From the NCBI GenBank assembly GCA_034521575.1, contig JAXHMJ010000002.1, positions 1,109,085-1,173,084 of the forward strand: DNA of 64,000 nt. The letters are read 5' to 3'. Under the pieces are notes generated by a model. It saw only the letters and a list, made by a program, of their open reading frames with translations, had not been told where the DNA came from and searched no databases. Within the stretch, counting starts at the first letter, position 1. Every line of letters begins with the position of its first letter. The position numbers and the translations under genes are program-made. This DNA is from a candidate division KSB1 bacterium. Its GTDB lineage: Bacteria > Zhuqueibacterota > Zhuqueibacteria > Residuimicrobiales > Krinioviventaceae. Shown here one piece after another: positions 27,365 to 37,839 of the stretch.

Positions 27365-29033
27365 ATTCCCTGTACAAATATCGTTTAATCTTTTTGGTGG
27401 GTGTTTTTATAAACTCTTCCTGCTGTTCGATAATGCGATGAATACGTGAATAAGCCGCGACTTTGCCATTCACTTCTTGTCTCAGGTCTTCCAGAAGCGA
27501 CTGGATGCGCTTGGAAGCTTCTGATTGTTCCATATTCGATGTGTGCAATTCCTGGTCGATCGAATCATAATCAAGAAAAACACGGGCAACGATACGGCCG
27601 TCTTTTTCATAAACCAGAGGTTCAAGTACAAATGGATTCTGAGATAAATGATATTCAATTTCTTCAGGATATATATTTTCGCCGCTCGGTCCTACGATGA
27701 GATTTTTTGATCGGCCCTTGATAAATAAATAATTATCAGAATCAAGATATCCGCGGTCTCCTGTAATCAACCATCCGTCTTTAGAAAACGTTTTTTGTGT
27801 TTCTTCTTCGTTTTTGTAATAGCCTTTCATAATATTCGGACCCTGAACAACGATTTCTCCGACGCCTGTATCCGGATCGGGATCATCGATTCTACAGGTC
27901 ACGTCCATGACAATTTTTCCTGCGGATCGGCGTTTATGTTGTCCTTCTGGACTGACAGTGAGCAAAGGAGCCGTTTCAGAGAGACCGTAGCCGCAAATAA
28001 AAGAAAAGTCAGCTTCAATAAGAAAATCTTCCACTTCAGGAGGCATAGCTGCACCTCCGAAGACCATCACGCGCAAATTACCACCAAAGGATTCTTTGAG
28101 TTTTTTTCCGGCAATCTTTGCAACAAGTCCACGGGTCGCCTTCATTCTATACATCATTTTTGAATAGGCTTTGGCATTGATTTGCGGCAGCACTTTCTTT
28201 TTATATATTTTGTCCATAATCAGAGGTACAGACAATATAATAGTGGGATTGACTTGAGCAACAGCTGATAAAACGATGGGTCCTGTGGGGGGTCCTTGGA
28301 TATAGTAAATAGTGGCACCGCCATAAAATGCCGCAAGAAACCCCATCGAGCATTCGTAGGAATGAGCGAGTGGCAGAATGGACAACAGCGTGTCCTTTTC
28401 CGTAATGGGCAAGGCGTTCAAACCCGCAAAAATATTTGAAACAATATTTTTATGCGTGAGCATGACACCTTTGGAATGGCCGGTGGTGCCGGAGGTATAA
28501 AGGATTTCCATGAGATCATCGGGATGAATTTTTGTATTCTGGCGCAGCTTGTTTCCCTTTTGGGTATTTTCAGAGGTGTTGAGTTCGGATAATTTTAATG
28601 TTTTTATTTTAGTATGTTCTAAAGATTCATCATCGACAACAACAATACGTTTAACGGACTTGAAATCAGCATCTTCGATCTTGTGAAACAGCTTTGAAGA
28701 AATGAACATTATCCTGGCTTCAGAATTCCGGAGAATATGATGCACCTCGGATTTGTGAAAATCAGGAAGAATAGGCACAATAACAGCACCGATTGAGACC
28801 ACTGACAAATAACACATTCCCCAGTAGGGGCTGTTTTCACTCAACAACGCCACCCGATCCCCCGGTTTAATCCCCTCGGAGTTTAGGAACTGCGCCAGGG
28901 CAGCAATTCCGTTATCCAATTCAGAGTATGACAAAGGATCTTCCCCGACAAACGACAGAGCACTCTGATCAGGATTTCTGGGGATCCTGTCATTTAGCAA
29001 ATCAACAATTGTCTTGTTCTTATAGTCCGCCAT
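27363..29033 (-). CDS. Long-chain acyl-CoA ligase-like AMP-dependent synthetase (copy 1)
   Basis: Adenylate-forming enzyme that activates fatty acids to acyl-CoA. Seen: the P-loop LYTSGTTGHSKGVMLTHKN, ICGYGLSETAPLL, the hinge region GDRGYLDSDNYLFIKGRSKN and the C-terminal lysine motif KTPTKKIKRYLY. Length is 556 residues from the start chosen at 29033, which has GAGGTG five bases upstream; the open frame reaches 29066. It is a close paralogue of the gene at 36151-37839, with the same C-terminal signature. The chain-length preference is not known. Confidence 0.9.
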   Translation of the reverse strand: MADYKNKTIVDLLNDRIPRNPDQSALSFVGEDPLSYSELDNGIAALAQFLNSEGIKPGDRVALLSENSPYWGMCYLSVVSIGAVIVPILPDFHKSEVHHILRNSEARIMFISSKLFHKIEDADFKSVKRIVVVDDESLEHTKIKTLKLSELNTSENTQKGNKLRQNTKIHPDDLMEILYTSGTTGHSKGVMLTHKNIVSNIFAGLNALPITEKDTLLSILPLAHSYECSMGFLAAFYGGATIYYIQGPPTGPIVLSAVAQVNPTIILSVPLIMDKIYKKKVLPQINAKAYSKMMYRMKATRGLVAKIAGKKLKESFGGNLRVMVFGGAAMPPEVEDFLIEADFSFICGYGLSETAPLLTVSPEGQHKRRSAGKIVMDVTCRIDDPDPDTGVGEIVVQGPNIMKGYYKNEEETQKTFSKDGWLITGDRGYLDSDNYLFIKGRSKNLIVGPSGENIYPEEIEYHLSQNPFVLEPLVYEKDGRIVARVFLDYDSIDQELHTSNMEQSEASKRIQSLLEDLRQEVNGKVAAYSRIHRIIEQQEEFIKTPTKKIKRYLYRE

Positions 29034-29146
29034 TTCACACCTCATATTTAAATTAAAGTTTAACACTAATATAAACTTTATTTAAAAAAATAGCAATTTA
29101 TTTTGAATGGTATTCATTTAAAATTGATATTTTCAGAGTGTGAACT

Positions 29147-29178
29147 TAAAAAAAGCCGGTAATTAAAATTACCGGCTT
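29147..29178 (-). terminator. Strong Rho-independent terminator of the ribosomal operon
   Basis: AAGCCGGTAATT (29153-29164) and AATTACCGGCTT (29167-29178) are exact reverse complements. On the minus strand the stem is followed by TTTTTTT (29147-29153). It lies 20 bases after the rplS stop and ends the ffh-rpsP-rimM-trmD-rplS transcript. Confidence 0.9.
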
Positions 29179-29197
29179 GTAACCCGTGATGACAGTA

Positions 29198-29543
29198 TCA
29201 TCTTCGTTTTTCATTGATTCGTGCGGCTTTGCCTCGCAAATTGCGCAAGTAATAAAGTTTTGCCTGTCTCACTTTACCTTCACGCAGTCTTTCAATTTTG
29301 GCAATGGTCGGCGAATGCAGAGGGAAAATACGCTCCACTCCCACACCGTTTGAAATCTTACGGACCGTAAAGGTTTCGTTGGCACCGCTTCCGGAGCGCT
29401 GCAGGACGACACCTTCGAAATACCTGAATACGTTCCTTGTCACCTTCTTTAACCTTGACATGCACATTCAGAGTATCTCCGGCATGAAAATTCGGGACAT
29501 CATCCCTCAATTGTGTTGCTGCGACTGCATCGAGTTTATTCAT
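29198..29543 (-). CDS. rplS: 50S ribosomal protein L19 (one frameshift)
   Basis: Large-subunit protein at the subunit interface, about 114 residues, the usual length. N-terminal part: [26 protein letters not shown]. After a break in the TTT near 29420 the frame resumes as [21 protein letters not shown] and [25 protein letters not shown]. Removing one T gives a perfect L19. L19 is needed for growth in most bacteria, so this break almost certainly reflects a sequence error rather than a pseudogene. Confidence 0.95.
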
Positions 29544-29553
29544 GATAACCTCC

Positions 29554-30261
29554 TCAATCTGAAGAGTTTTTATTTTGTTCTGATTTATAAAGATCGTAAC
29601 GTTTTTCTTTGGTAATCCGCAATGCTTCTTTTTGCCGCCATTTCTCTATTTCAGCATGATGACCGGATAAAAGGACGGACGGCACTTTTTTTTGTTTAAA
29701 TTCAACAGGACGCGTATAATGCGGATGGTCAAGCAATCCGGTTTGAAACGAGTCGTTAAACGCTGAATCTATATCACCCAGCACACCGGGTATCAGTCGG
29801 ATAACGGAATCCAACACGCACATGGCAGCGGTTTCTCCGCCGGTCAGCACAAAATCTCCGATCGACAACTCTTCATCTACAACCTCGTCAAGAACACGTT
29901 GATCTATTCCCTTATAATGTCCGCACAAAAGAACCAGATTTTGACGCAACGACAATTCAACCGCTTTGCTCTGGGTATATCTTTTGCCGGCGGGAGTTAG
30001 AAACGTCAGCTTTGTGTCGTTCAAGGCAAATTTATTGTGAATATGTTTCACACAGTCATAAACAGGTTCGGGCTTTAGGATCATTCCCGCTCCACCGCCA
30101 TACGGATAATCATCAATCTGTTTGTGTCTGCCGACGGCATATTCCCGGATATCATGACGATATACTCTGACGCAGTCTTGTTTCAAAGCACGACTTGGAA
30201 TACTGCTGTTGAGAAAACCGTCAAAAGTTTTCGGAAACGCTGTGATCAGATGAATATTCAC
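29554..30261 (-). CDS. trmD: tRNA (guanine37-N1)-methyltransferase
   Basis: SPOUT-class methyltransferase that makes m1G37 in tRNA. Complete at 235 residues. Seen: [20 protein letters not shown], the trefoil-knot segment [30 protein letters not shown] and [11 protein letters not shown]. It lies between rimM and rplS in the classic order. Confidence 0.97.
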   Translation of the reverse strand: MNIHLITAFPKTFDGFLNSSIPSRALKQDCVRVYRHDIREYAVGRHKQIDDYPYGGGAGMILKPEPVYDCVKHIHNKFALNDTKLTFLTPAGKRYTQSKAVELSLRQNLVLLCGHYKGIDQRVLDEVVDEELSIGDFVLTGGETAAMCVLDSVIRLIPGVLGDIDSAFNDSFQTGLLDHPHYTRPVEFKQKKVPSVLLSGHHAEIEKWRQKEALRITKEKRYDLYKSEQNKNSSD

Positions 30262-30276
30262 AATTAAACTGCTTTG

Positions 30277-30807
30277 TTATTCCAACAGACCCTCAATAAC
30301 ATGAATGCTAATCATTCTTTTTTGAGCATCTATTTTTTTTACAATATCCTGTACATCCGGAATCAGTACATCACGGCCATCTATATCCACAACAAACATT
30401 CGATGTGCCGGATAATCGACAACATCATTGACAAGACCTAATATCTTTCCATCCTGGTCCTGAACACTCATCCCGACAAGTTCATAATAATAAAATGATC
30501 CTTCCGGCAACTCAAGTGCTTGTTCTTCACTCACATAAAGATAGGCATCTTTCAATGCCTCTGCATCATTTCGATTGTTGATGCCTTTTAAATAGACAAC
30601 CAGATGTTTGGGTGTATAACTCACCTGCTCAACTGTATAGCTTGTTTCCGGCAGGTTCTCATCACCGAGATATATCGATTCCAATTGTTTGAACCGATCC
30701 CGATCTTCTGTTATGGGAAAAACTTTGAGCCCGCCGCGTATACCGTGCGGTTTAACGATTTTCCCGACGATAAGAAACTTGGATTTATTTTCCGGTTCTT
30801 CCGACAT
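30277..30807 (-). CDS. rimM: 16S rRNA-processing protein RimM
   Basis: Assembly factor for the 30S head that binds S19. 176 residues. The N-terminal beta-barrel begins VGKIVKPHGIRGGLKVFPIT. The C-terminal PRC-barrel has LVGMSVQDQDGKILG and DVLIPDVQDIVKKID. It sits 15 bases before trmD and 21 bases after rpsP. The KH-domain gene that often separates rpsP and rimM is absent. Confidence 0.96.
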   Translation of the reverse strand: MSEEPENKSKFLIVGKIVKPHGIRGGLKVFPITEDRDRFKQLESIYLGDENLPETSYTVEQVSYTPKHLVVYLKGINNRNDAEALKDAYLYVSEEQALELPEGSFYYYELVGMSVQDQDGKILGLVNDVVDYPAHRMFVVDIDGRDVLIPDVQDIVKKIDAQKRMISIHVIEGLLE

Positions 30808-30828
30808 AAAACTTACGAATGATCAAGA

Positions 30829-31425
30829 TCACTTGTTTTCCGGCTCTTTTTCTTTTTCAGAATCCTCAGAACCTGATTCTTCTGCATCCGGCTGGTCAGC
30901 TGCTTTGGTTTCCTCAGGGGCCTCGCTTGCTTCAGCGGTCTCGCCGACTTCAGCCTCTTCGGGTTCAGCCTGTTTTTGCGCTTCTACCAGCCTCTGCCTC
31001 TGCTTTTTCCTGTTCTTTTTTGGCCTTGGTTTCCTGATCGCGTTTGCGCTTTTCTTCTTCGCGCTGCTTCTGAGCCAGCTCGGCTTCGCGCTTTTTGTTT
31101 TCCTGCTGCAGACGCGACTGGTAGCTTTCAAGTTCTTTTGCGATATCCTCGTCACTCAACCCACGTTTGCGCAGATCAAACTCAAGCATGACACCATGTC
31201 TGCTCAAAATAGAGCGAACCGTATCTGAAGGTTCAGCGCCCTGCATCAGCCATTTCATTGCAGCATCTTTGTCCAGCTCAATCTGCGCTGGCTCTGTACG
31301 CGGATTATAGGTTCCCAGTTTTTCGATAAATTTTCCATCTCGACGGGTACGAGAGTCAACCGCTACAATTCTGAAAAACGGTACTTTTTTCGACCCATAC
31401 GGAGAAGTCGTAATTTAACAGACAA
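30829..31425 (-). CDS. rpsP: 30S ribosomal protein S16 with long charged C-terminal tail (two frameshifts)
   Basis: S16 core read from TTG at 31425, which has GGAGG upstream (VKLRLLRMGRKK, then after the break FFRIVAVDSRTRRDGKFIEKLG and GAEPSDTVRSILSRHGV). The break is in the A6 run near 31390 (one A missing). A tail of about 100 residues follows, first Lys/Glu/Gln-rich and probably helical (ELESYQSRLQQENKKREAEL), then acidic and Ala-rich (EAEVGETAEASEAPEETKAA), to KEPENK. The second break is a GG near 30990. The whole is about 198 residues against about 80 in E. coli; long tails are known in Bacteroidetes S16. Confidence 0.92.
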
Positions 31426-31444
31426 TGAATCCTCCTTTTTCTAT

Positions 31445-32764
31445 TTAAAAACCGAGCGGCATTCTCATTTTGCCGCCACTTTTATTCATTTGCTTCATCA
31501 TTTTTTTCATCATGTCAAACTGATTCAGCAGACGATTCACCTGCTGAACGGAAGTCCCGCTTCCCACAGCAATACGTTTTCTGCGGCTTCCATTTAATAT
31601 ATTCGGAGAGTGCCTTTCTTTCGGTGTCATCGAATTAATAATGGCCTCGATATGCACCAGCGCTTTATCATCTACATTCAAATTTTTCATGGCCTTGTTA
31701 TTGGCTCCCGGCATCATAGCCAGAATATCCTGCAGCGGACCCATCTTTTTGATCTGTTGAAGCTGATCATAAAAATCTTCCAAAGTAAACTGCTGTTTGC
31801 GCAGTTTCTTTTCCAATTTTTCGGCTTCCTGTGTATCGATGGTGTCCTGAGCCTTTTCAACCAGACTGACCACATCGCCCATACCCAGAATTCGTGACGC
31901 CATACGTTCCGGATAAAAGGGTTCCAATTGATTCAGTTTTTCGCCGACACTGACAAACTTGATGGGTATTTCAGTCACGGCTCGAATAGACAAGGCAGCG
32001 CCACCGCGTGCATCACCGTCCAGTTTTGTCAACACAACACCGGTAAAATCAAGACGCTCCAAAAACTGATTGGCGGTGTTTACGGCATCCTGACCGGTCA
32101 TGGCATCGGCCACAAACAAAATCTCTTCCGGTTTGACGGCCTTTTTTAAAGCTTCCAGTTCCTGCATCATATTGTCATCAATATGCAGCCGGCCGGCAGT
32201 ATCCAGTATCAAGGTATCCAGCATGTTTTTGCGCGCATAACCGGCAGCATGAGTGCTGATTTTAACAGCATCTTTGATATCCTCAGAGTAAACAGGTATA
32301 TTCAGCTGCTCGCCGATAATCTTTAATTGATCCACTGCCGCAGGACGGTAAATATCAGCCGCGACCAAAAGCGGATTCCGATTCTTTTTTCGCAAGTGAT
32401 TTGCCAATTTACCAGCAAGGGTTGTTTTTCCCGATCCCTGCAGCCCACATAACATAATACATGCCGGAATACGACTGCCCAGTTGCAACGGTTCTGATTT
32501 CTCACCCATTAACGCAGTGAGTTCATCATTTATAATCTTGATCACCATCTGAGCAGGCGTTATGCTTTTCAGAACATCCTGACCCAGGGCACGCTCACGC
32601 ACGTTATTGATAAACTGTTTGGCGACTTTGAAATTCACATCAGCTTCAAGCAACACACGACGCACCTCGCGCATGGTGTCGGATATATTCTTTTCCGTAA
32701 GCTTGCCGTGACCCTTTAGCTTGCGGAATACATTGTCAAGTTTGTCGCCAAGTTCCTGAAACAT
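31445..32764 (-). CDS. ffh: Signal recognition particle protein Ffh (SRP54)
   Basis: GTPase that targets membrane proteins co-translationally. Order: N domain (LGDKLDNVFRKLKGHGKL), G domain with Walker A GLQGSGKTTLAGKLA, DTAGRLHID, TKLDGDARGGAALS, and the M domain (MGPLQDILAMMPGAN, MTPKERHSPNILNGSRRKRI). The start at 32764 has AGAGAGG upstream; the open frame extends to 32779. The last residues include the Met-rich MMKKMMKQMNKSGGKMRMP. It is first in the ribosomal operon. Confidence 0.97.
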   Translation of the reverse strand: MFQELGDKLDNVFRKLKGHGKLTEKNISDTMREVRRVLLEADVNFKVAKQFINNVRERALGQDVLKSITPAQMVIKIINDELTALMGEKSEPLQLGSRIPACIMLCGLQGSGKTTLAGKLANHLRKKNRNPLLVAADIYRPAAVDQLKIIGEQLNIPVYSEDIKDAVKISTHAAGYARKNMLDTLILDTAGRLHIDDNMMQELEALKKAVKPEEILFVADAMTGQDAVNTANQFLERLDFTGVVLTKLDGDARGGAALSIRAVTEIPIKFVSVGEKLNQLEPFYPERMASRILGMGDVVSLVEKAQDTIDTQEAEKLEKKLRKQQFTLEDFYDQLQQIKKMGPLQDILAMMPGANNKAMKNLNVDDKALVHIEAIINSMTPKERHSPNILNGSRRKRIAVGSGTSVQQVNRLLNQFDMMKKMMKQMNKSGGKMRMPLGF

Positions 32765-32779
32765 AATCCTCTCTTGCAA

Positions 32780-33242
32780 AAAATGAAACGAAAAAGTCGA
32801 TTAATTTAATGAAAATTTTATCTTATTGCAAGATATTTTTCCCGTAAAACGGGTGCTTTTTGACATCAACAGTAAAAAAAGGACAGAATTCCAATGCTGC
32901 CCCTTACTCCTTTTAATGGGTGTCTTGAAAATTAACTTGCACATTGGGGCAAAGATTTAAAGCTTATTGGTTCCGGTTTACCCGGGTCAGGTAAATGAGG
33001 GTACCACCGAATAGCAACAGCAGACTGCCCGGTAACAACAGACCGTGTACAATGCGTAAGTGCCAGGACGATTGCAAGATCAGTCAGATGGATCAGCAGA
33101 AACGGGATTATCTTGCCAGGAATGATCCGCATTCATAGTAATTGTTAGTATATATGATAAAGTCTAATCTCCTCTACAATGTCTCTTCATGCGCTCTCTT
33201 GAATTCGACTTTAGATCAAACAATATTTCAGGAGATACTCTG
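32780..33242. other. Intergenic region between divergent ffh and envelope genes
   Basis: It holds the AT-rich leader of ffh (32780-32900), a possible small minus-strand membrane protein gene (32964-33132) and the leader of the exported protein at 33243 (AGGAG at 33231). No RNA gene is recognised. Confidence 0.5.
32964..33132 (-). CDS. Possible small two-helix membrane protein (one frameshift)
   Basis: Translation from ATG 33132 gives RIIPGKIIPFLLIHLTDLAI. A break near 33050-33060 would continue as VHGLLLPGSLLLLFGGTLIY and TRVNRNQ, then stop at 32964-32966. Two hydrophobic segments separated by a short basic or polar turn suggest a small membrane protein of about 55 residues. No ribosome site is clear and the assignment rests on hydrophobicity alone. 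Confidence 0.35.
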
Positions 33243-34791
33243 ATGATCAAATATTTTAAATACGGTTTTCTCCTGCCGCCCCTTTTGCTCTCTCTATTCT
33301 TTATTTATTGTTCTTTGGAGCGCCCTCAGGCACCTTCATGGACTGTGGACCTGATTATCCCTTTGAGTACTAAAACCTATGAAATGAAGGAAATCGCACA
33401 GGACAACAACAACCTTTATATTACTCAAGGAAATCACGTATATCTTAACGCACAACAAAAACTGGATACAGTAGCTGTTGGAGAACGCCTCGCACTGGAA
33501 GATCGGGAAAAATCTAACAGTCTTGTTCCTCCTCCTGCACCCTTGTCAGAAATCACATTCCAGGATTCGATATTGCTGACCGACCATATTCTCGTTGAAA
33601 CCGCAACCTTCCGCACCGGTGTATTACAGCTCGAATTCGAAAACAACACACAATCCGAGATCAATGTATTGATAGAATTCCCCTCGTTAAAACTTGCGTC
33701 TGAGAATGAATCATTTACCTTAGAAACCACAGTCCCGTCCCGTTCCGCTACAGATCGCGTCATTGAAAGAATCAGTTTAAACGGAGCCACGTTTACTCCT
33801 GGTATTATGGGACAAAAAAATACGGTTTATTACAGAACCACCCTGACTTTTAAAGATAATCTCATCACCAATAAAACCATAGCGACTCGCATTAAACTTA
33901 CAAATCTTGTTCTTGACTATTTTCGCGGACGATTTAATTCATTTACGCTTCCAATGACATCCCCGAATTACAAAATGAATTTACCTGAAGAGCTGGACGG
34001 GATCCAAATTGCGCAGACAACGGGCACCGTTCATCTCTACAATCCGATCGAGAATGTGCCCGTTACGATTCAAGGATTTTTGTATGCTTTTCGCAGAAAA
34101 ACCATAGCAGACAGCATGCGCATTGAGCTCAGATGCGAACATCCAGGATGGAATTCATTTCCGATTGAAAACATTGAAACCCTGCTCAACACTTACCCGG
34201 ACTCTATGCAGTTATCGGGTAAAATATTGATCGGCACACCCTATGCAGGAACCGTGACCGAGATCAATTATTCAGACCTCTATTACGGAAAATTATTAAT
34301 AGATACGGATATTGCATTTGAAATCCCCTCTGACCTCGAAAACAGGACAGATGTGGACACACTTGAAATCGAAAACGATCTCTCAGACGCTATAGATAAT
34401 AATCTCAAACATGCGGCATTCATCGTACAGGTGGAAAACCATTTTCCGATTGGAACAGAAATTGAACTCATTTTCTCAAACAGACGATCTGACAGCACCT
34501 TGTCATACAGATACTCATCCTTCCGATGTGGTAGCGATCCTGAAGCTGCCGGCTCCCCGGCTTTCAAGCGACCGAGATCCTGCAATTGTCATTGCACCGG
34601 AAACCCGTATAATGGAATTGAATCTTTCAAAAGACGATCTCTTGCTACTTACCTCGCCTGTGGTTTATATGGGAACCATCTTTAGATTCCCGGACACGGA
34701 CGGGATGGTCCGCGTTCAGCCCGGAGATTATATCAATATTCAATCCCGGGTGGAAGCCACTATTAATACGCAAAATCAGGATAACACATGA
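33243..34791 (+). CDS. Exported protein of unknown function, probable lipoprotein (one frameshift)
   Basis: About 516 residues, beta-rich and without a recognised domain. The N-terminus (MIKYFKYGFLLPPLLLSLFF, then IYCSLERPQ) is a signal sequence with a non-standard lipobox ending in Cys. The start is the ATG at 33243 with AGGAGA upstream. The frame breaks near 34470-34520; the downstream frame continues DVVAILKLPAPRL and ends INTQNQDNT. The stop overlaps the ATG of the next gene (ATGA), so it is probably translated together with the barrel protein that follows. Confidence 0.7.
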
Positions 34792-36035
34792 AACCGGGGT
34801 TCATATTCATCACATTTGTCGTCATCAGCGCTGCCTGCCTGTCCCATGCGCAATATCCGGCGCGCGGCGTGGGGATGGGAAACGCATATAGCGCGATAGC
34901 AAGAGGGGTGCATGCTGCAGACAGCAATCCGGCCAATCTGGGATTACCTGACAATCCCAGATACATGCTGACACTGCTTGGAGCTGGAATGCATCTCAGT
35001 AACAATACCTTTACACAGGCCATGTATAACAAATACAATGGTAGCGTGCTGGATGTCGGCGATGTAGAACAAATATTAAATTCCATTCCGGAAGACGGTT
35101 TCAAAGCCGACTTTGGCGGCCATGTTAGAACGCTGTGTTTATCCTATAACAACATAGCCATCACCCTTGGAGGACAGTTTGGCGGCTATGTGAATATCGA
35201 TAAAGAACTCTTTGACCTGGCGCTGACAGGGAACGAAAGAAACCGACGGTATTCGCTGGATAAAACAGACGGCAAACTTTTCGGTATGGGACATGTCAGA
35301 ATATCGTACGGGCATTCTGTTCCTGTGGACTTTGCCAAAGCGTTTTCGTTAGGGGCGAGCCTGAATCTTTTCACAACCCAGTATTACACGAGCGTGAACC
35401 GTGCCGATCTTCAGCTCGTCACACGGGATTTTGGGTTTGATCTTGACGGCGAATACAGTGTCATCCATTCCCAAAGCACCGGAAGCTGGGACATTACAGT
35501 GGGAGCCGCCGCTGTACTAAAAGACGATCTCCAACTGAGCATGACAATCAAACATCTATCCAGCCGTTTCAAATGGGATAAACACACAAAAGAAATCCAA
35601 GGCTATATGAGAGGAGATTCATTGGCTGTCCTTGATTTCCAGGATACGGATCAACAGGATATCATCCAGGATTCCACCTGGAAGTCCAGCACCCCCGCCT
35701 TTACAACCCGGTTACCGCTCGAACTGAATGTCAGCGCCGCCAAACAGATTGGTAATTTTCTATTGGCGGCAGAGTATAACCAGGCATTCAAAAAAGATGT
35801 TTTCGTATCTCCCGTTCCCCGCATCAGTTTCGGCGCGGAATGGCAGCGTGTACCTTACATCCCGCTTCGGATGGGGTTACTCCTGGGCGGGCAAATGAAA
35901 CATGGGCTTTCCTTGGGGCTGGGAATACAACTGGGATCTTTTACCTGGGACCTCGGGCTCATGAACCGCGGTTTTTTTCTGCCGTCAACCAACAAGGGTT
36001 TGATTATCTCGACAGAATTTGGATTGTATTTTTAA
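34788..36035 (+). CDS. Outer-membrane beta-barrel protein (PorV/DUF5723-like)
   Basis: Exported protein of 415 residues with a signal peptide (FIFITFVVISAACLSHA) cut before QYPARGVGMGNAYSAIARG. That motif and the following DSNPANLGL are typical of FadL/PorV-like barrel proteins of the FCB group. The rest has alternating strands and ends in STEFGLYF, a terminal aromatic suited to BAM recognition. It is coupled to the preceding exported protein gene; the two may form an envelope complex (inference). Confidence 0.75.
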   Translation: MKPGFIFITFVVISAACLSHAQYPARGVGMGNAYSAIARGVHAADSNPANLGLPDNPRYMLTLLGAGMHLSNNTFTQAMYNKYNGSVLDVGDVEQILNSIPEDGFKADFGGHVRTLCLSYNNIAITLGGQFGGYVNIDKELFDLALTGNERNRRYSLDKTDGKLFGMGHVRISYGHSVPVDFAKAFSLGASLNLFTTQYYTSVNRADLQLVTRDFGFDLDGEYSVIHSQSTGSWDITVGAAAVLKDDLQLSMTIKHLSSRFKWDKHTKEIQGYMRGDSLAVLDFQDTDQQDIIQDSTWKSSTPAFTTRLPLELNVSAAKQIGNFLLAAEYNQAFKKDVFVSPVPRISFGAEWQRVPYIPLRMGLLLGGQMKHGLSLGLGIQLGSFTWDLGLMNRGFFLPSTNKGLIISTEFGLYF

Positions 36036-36150
36036 GGAGTTTATAACAATCTTTTATTTATTGAATAAAAATCAGCGCTTTTGGAAATTTTCTTTGTTTT
36101 TTCAATTATTTTTTATTTATTAGGGGGTTAACTAACTGAAAGGTATCCTC

Positions 36151-37839
36151 ATGTCCCTACCCAAATTAACCCTAAAGCATGTTCTTGAAAACAGCGTAGA
36201 AACGTATCCAAACCATCCCGCCCTGTCCTTCGTAGATGGTGACCCCATAACCTACAAGGAACTCGGAAAACAAGTCACAACCTTGTCAGAAATTCTCCGC
36301 AATCAGGGAGTTTTTGCCCAGGATCGAATCGCTATCCTGTCCGAGAATATGCCCAACTGGGGCGTGGCTTACTTTGCAGTCACTACAATGGGAGCAGTCG
36401 CGGTACCAATTTTGCCCGACTTTCACGCCAATGAAGTTCATCACATTCTGAGACACTCGGAAGCCAAAGTTATATTTATATCCGAAAAACAATTACTCAA
36501 ACTGGAAGATGCCAAAATTGAAAGCTTGAAAACAGTTTTTATTATTGATGATTTCAGCATCATTCATCCGGAAAGCCGGTCCGACAAACTGCGTAAATTT
36601 ATTCAGGACGGACGGCGGGAATACAATAAACTTCGAGAATCCGCTCTCAAACGGATACAAAAAGGCCAAACGATTGTAGAAGAAGACCAGACCGCTTCAA
36701 TTATCTACACATCGGGAACGACCGGTCATTCCAAGGGCGTTGTACTGACGCATAAAAACATTGTTTTTGATGCAATCTCAACTCTAAAATTTCAACCTGT
36801 CACAGAAAACGACAGATTACTCTCGATCCTGCCGCTTTCCCATTCATACGAGAACACAATCGGCTTTATCATTCCCATGGTAGGCGGCGCGCATATTTAC
36901 TATCTTGACAAACCTCCGGTGCCGCGTGTGTTGATACCGGCCATGCAAAAAGTAAAACCGACCATGATGCTGACCGTCCCTTTAATTATGGAAAAAATTT
37001 ACAAAGCACGCGTGCACCCGCAGTTGACAAAAAATGCTCTTATGCGCAAAATGTATAACAATCCGGTCTTGCGTAAAAAATTGCACAAACTGGCGGCAAA
37101 AAAAATAATGAAAACATTCGGAGGAGAGTTAAAGTTCTATGGTATTGGCGGGGCTTTATTATCCTCAGATGTTGAATTATTCCTGCGTGAGGGCGGATTC
37201 CCTTATGCCATCGGATATGGATTGACGGAAACTTCACCGCTCATTGCCGGCACAAGCGTGGCCGAGACAAAATTCAGATCCACCGGTCCGGCGATACCCG
37301 GTGTGAAAATTAAAATCCATGAACCCGACCCCAAAACCGGAGAGGGTGAAATCTGGGTTCAGGGTGATAATGTCATGCAGGGGTATTTCCGCGATCCGGA
37401 ACGCACCAAAGAGGTGTTTGTCAATAGCTGGTTCAGAACCGGTGATCTGGGTATACTGGACAAAGACGGCTATTTGTATATCAAAGGCCGCCTGAAAAAC
37501 GTGATTGTGGGATCGAACGGTGAGAATATTTATCCGGAAGAAATAGAAACCATTTTGAACAAAGCCGATTATGTCATGGAATCTCTGGTCTATGAAAAAG
37601 AAGGAAATCTTTGCGCCCGGGTGCACCTTGATTATGAGGAACTGGACAAAGAACTTGCTGTGAACAAACAGAGCGATACTCGGTTATCTGAACAAATCCA
37701 GGAAAAACTGACTGAATTAAAAAAGAAAGTTAATGCGAATGTGTCTCCATTTTCACGAATCAGCAAAATCATTGAGCAGCAGGAACCCTTTGAAAAGACA
37801 CCGACCAAAAAGATCAAGCGATATCTATACGTAGAGTAA
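36151..37839 (+). CDS. Long-chain acyl-CoA ligase-like AMP-dependent synthetase (copy 2)
   Basis: 562 residues. Adenylation P-loop IIYTSGTTGHSKGVVLTHKN, AIGYGLTETSPLI, RTGDLGILDKDGYLYIKGRLKN and a C-terminal KTPTKKIKRYLY. AAAGG lies upstream of the ATG. It is the paralogue of the gene at 27363-29033, from which it differs in the lid region. Possible roles are fatty-acid activation for lipid synthesis or breakdown. The 3' end overlaps a set of short repeats containing TATACGTA. Confidence 0.9.
   Translation: MSLPKLTLKHVLENSVETYPNHPALSFVDGDPITYKELGKQVTTLSEILRNQGVFAQDRIAILSENMPNWGVAYFAVTTMGAVAVPILPDFHANEVHHILRHSEAKVIFISEKQLLKLEDAKIESLKTVFIIDDFSIIHPESRSDKLRKFIQDGRREYNKLRESALKRIQKGQTIVEEDQTASIIYTSGTTGHSKGVVLTHKNIVFDAISTLKFQPVTENDRLLSILPLSHSYENTIGFIIPMVGGAHIYYLDKPPVPRVLIPAMQKVKPTMMLTVPLIMEKIYKARVHPQLTKNALMRKMYNNPVLRKKLHKLAAKKIMKTFGGELKFYGIGGALLSSDVELFLREGGFPYAIGYGLTETSPLIAGTSVAETKFRSTGPAIPGVKIKIHEPDPKTGEGEIWVQGDNVMQGYFRDPERTKEVFVNSWFRTGDLGILDKDGYLYIKGRLKNVIVGSNGENIYPEEIETILNKADYVMESLVYEKEGNLCARVHLDYEELDKELAVNKQSDTRLSEQIQEKLTELKKKVNANVSPFSRISKIIEQQEPFEKTPTKKIKRYLYVE

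Noticed and set aside
30689..31228. 179-codon plus-strand frame opposite rpsP
   Set aside because: Ser/Phe/Leu-rich mirror of the Lys/Glu-rich S16 tail; an antisense artefact of codon bias.
31445..32779. Plus-strand open frames inside ffh
   Set aside because: Shadow frames of a highly conserved gene; no independent coding evidence.
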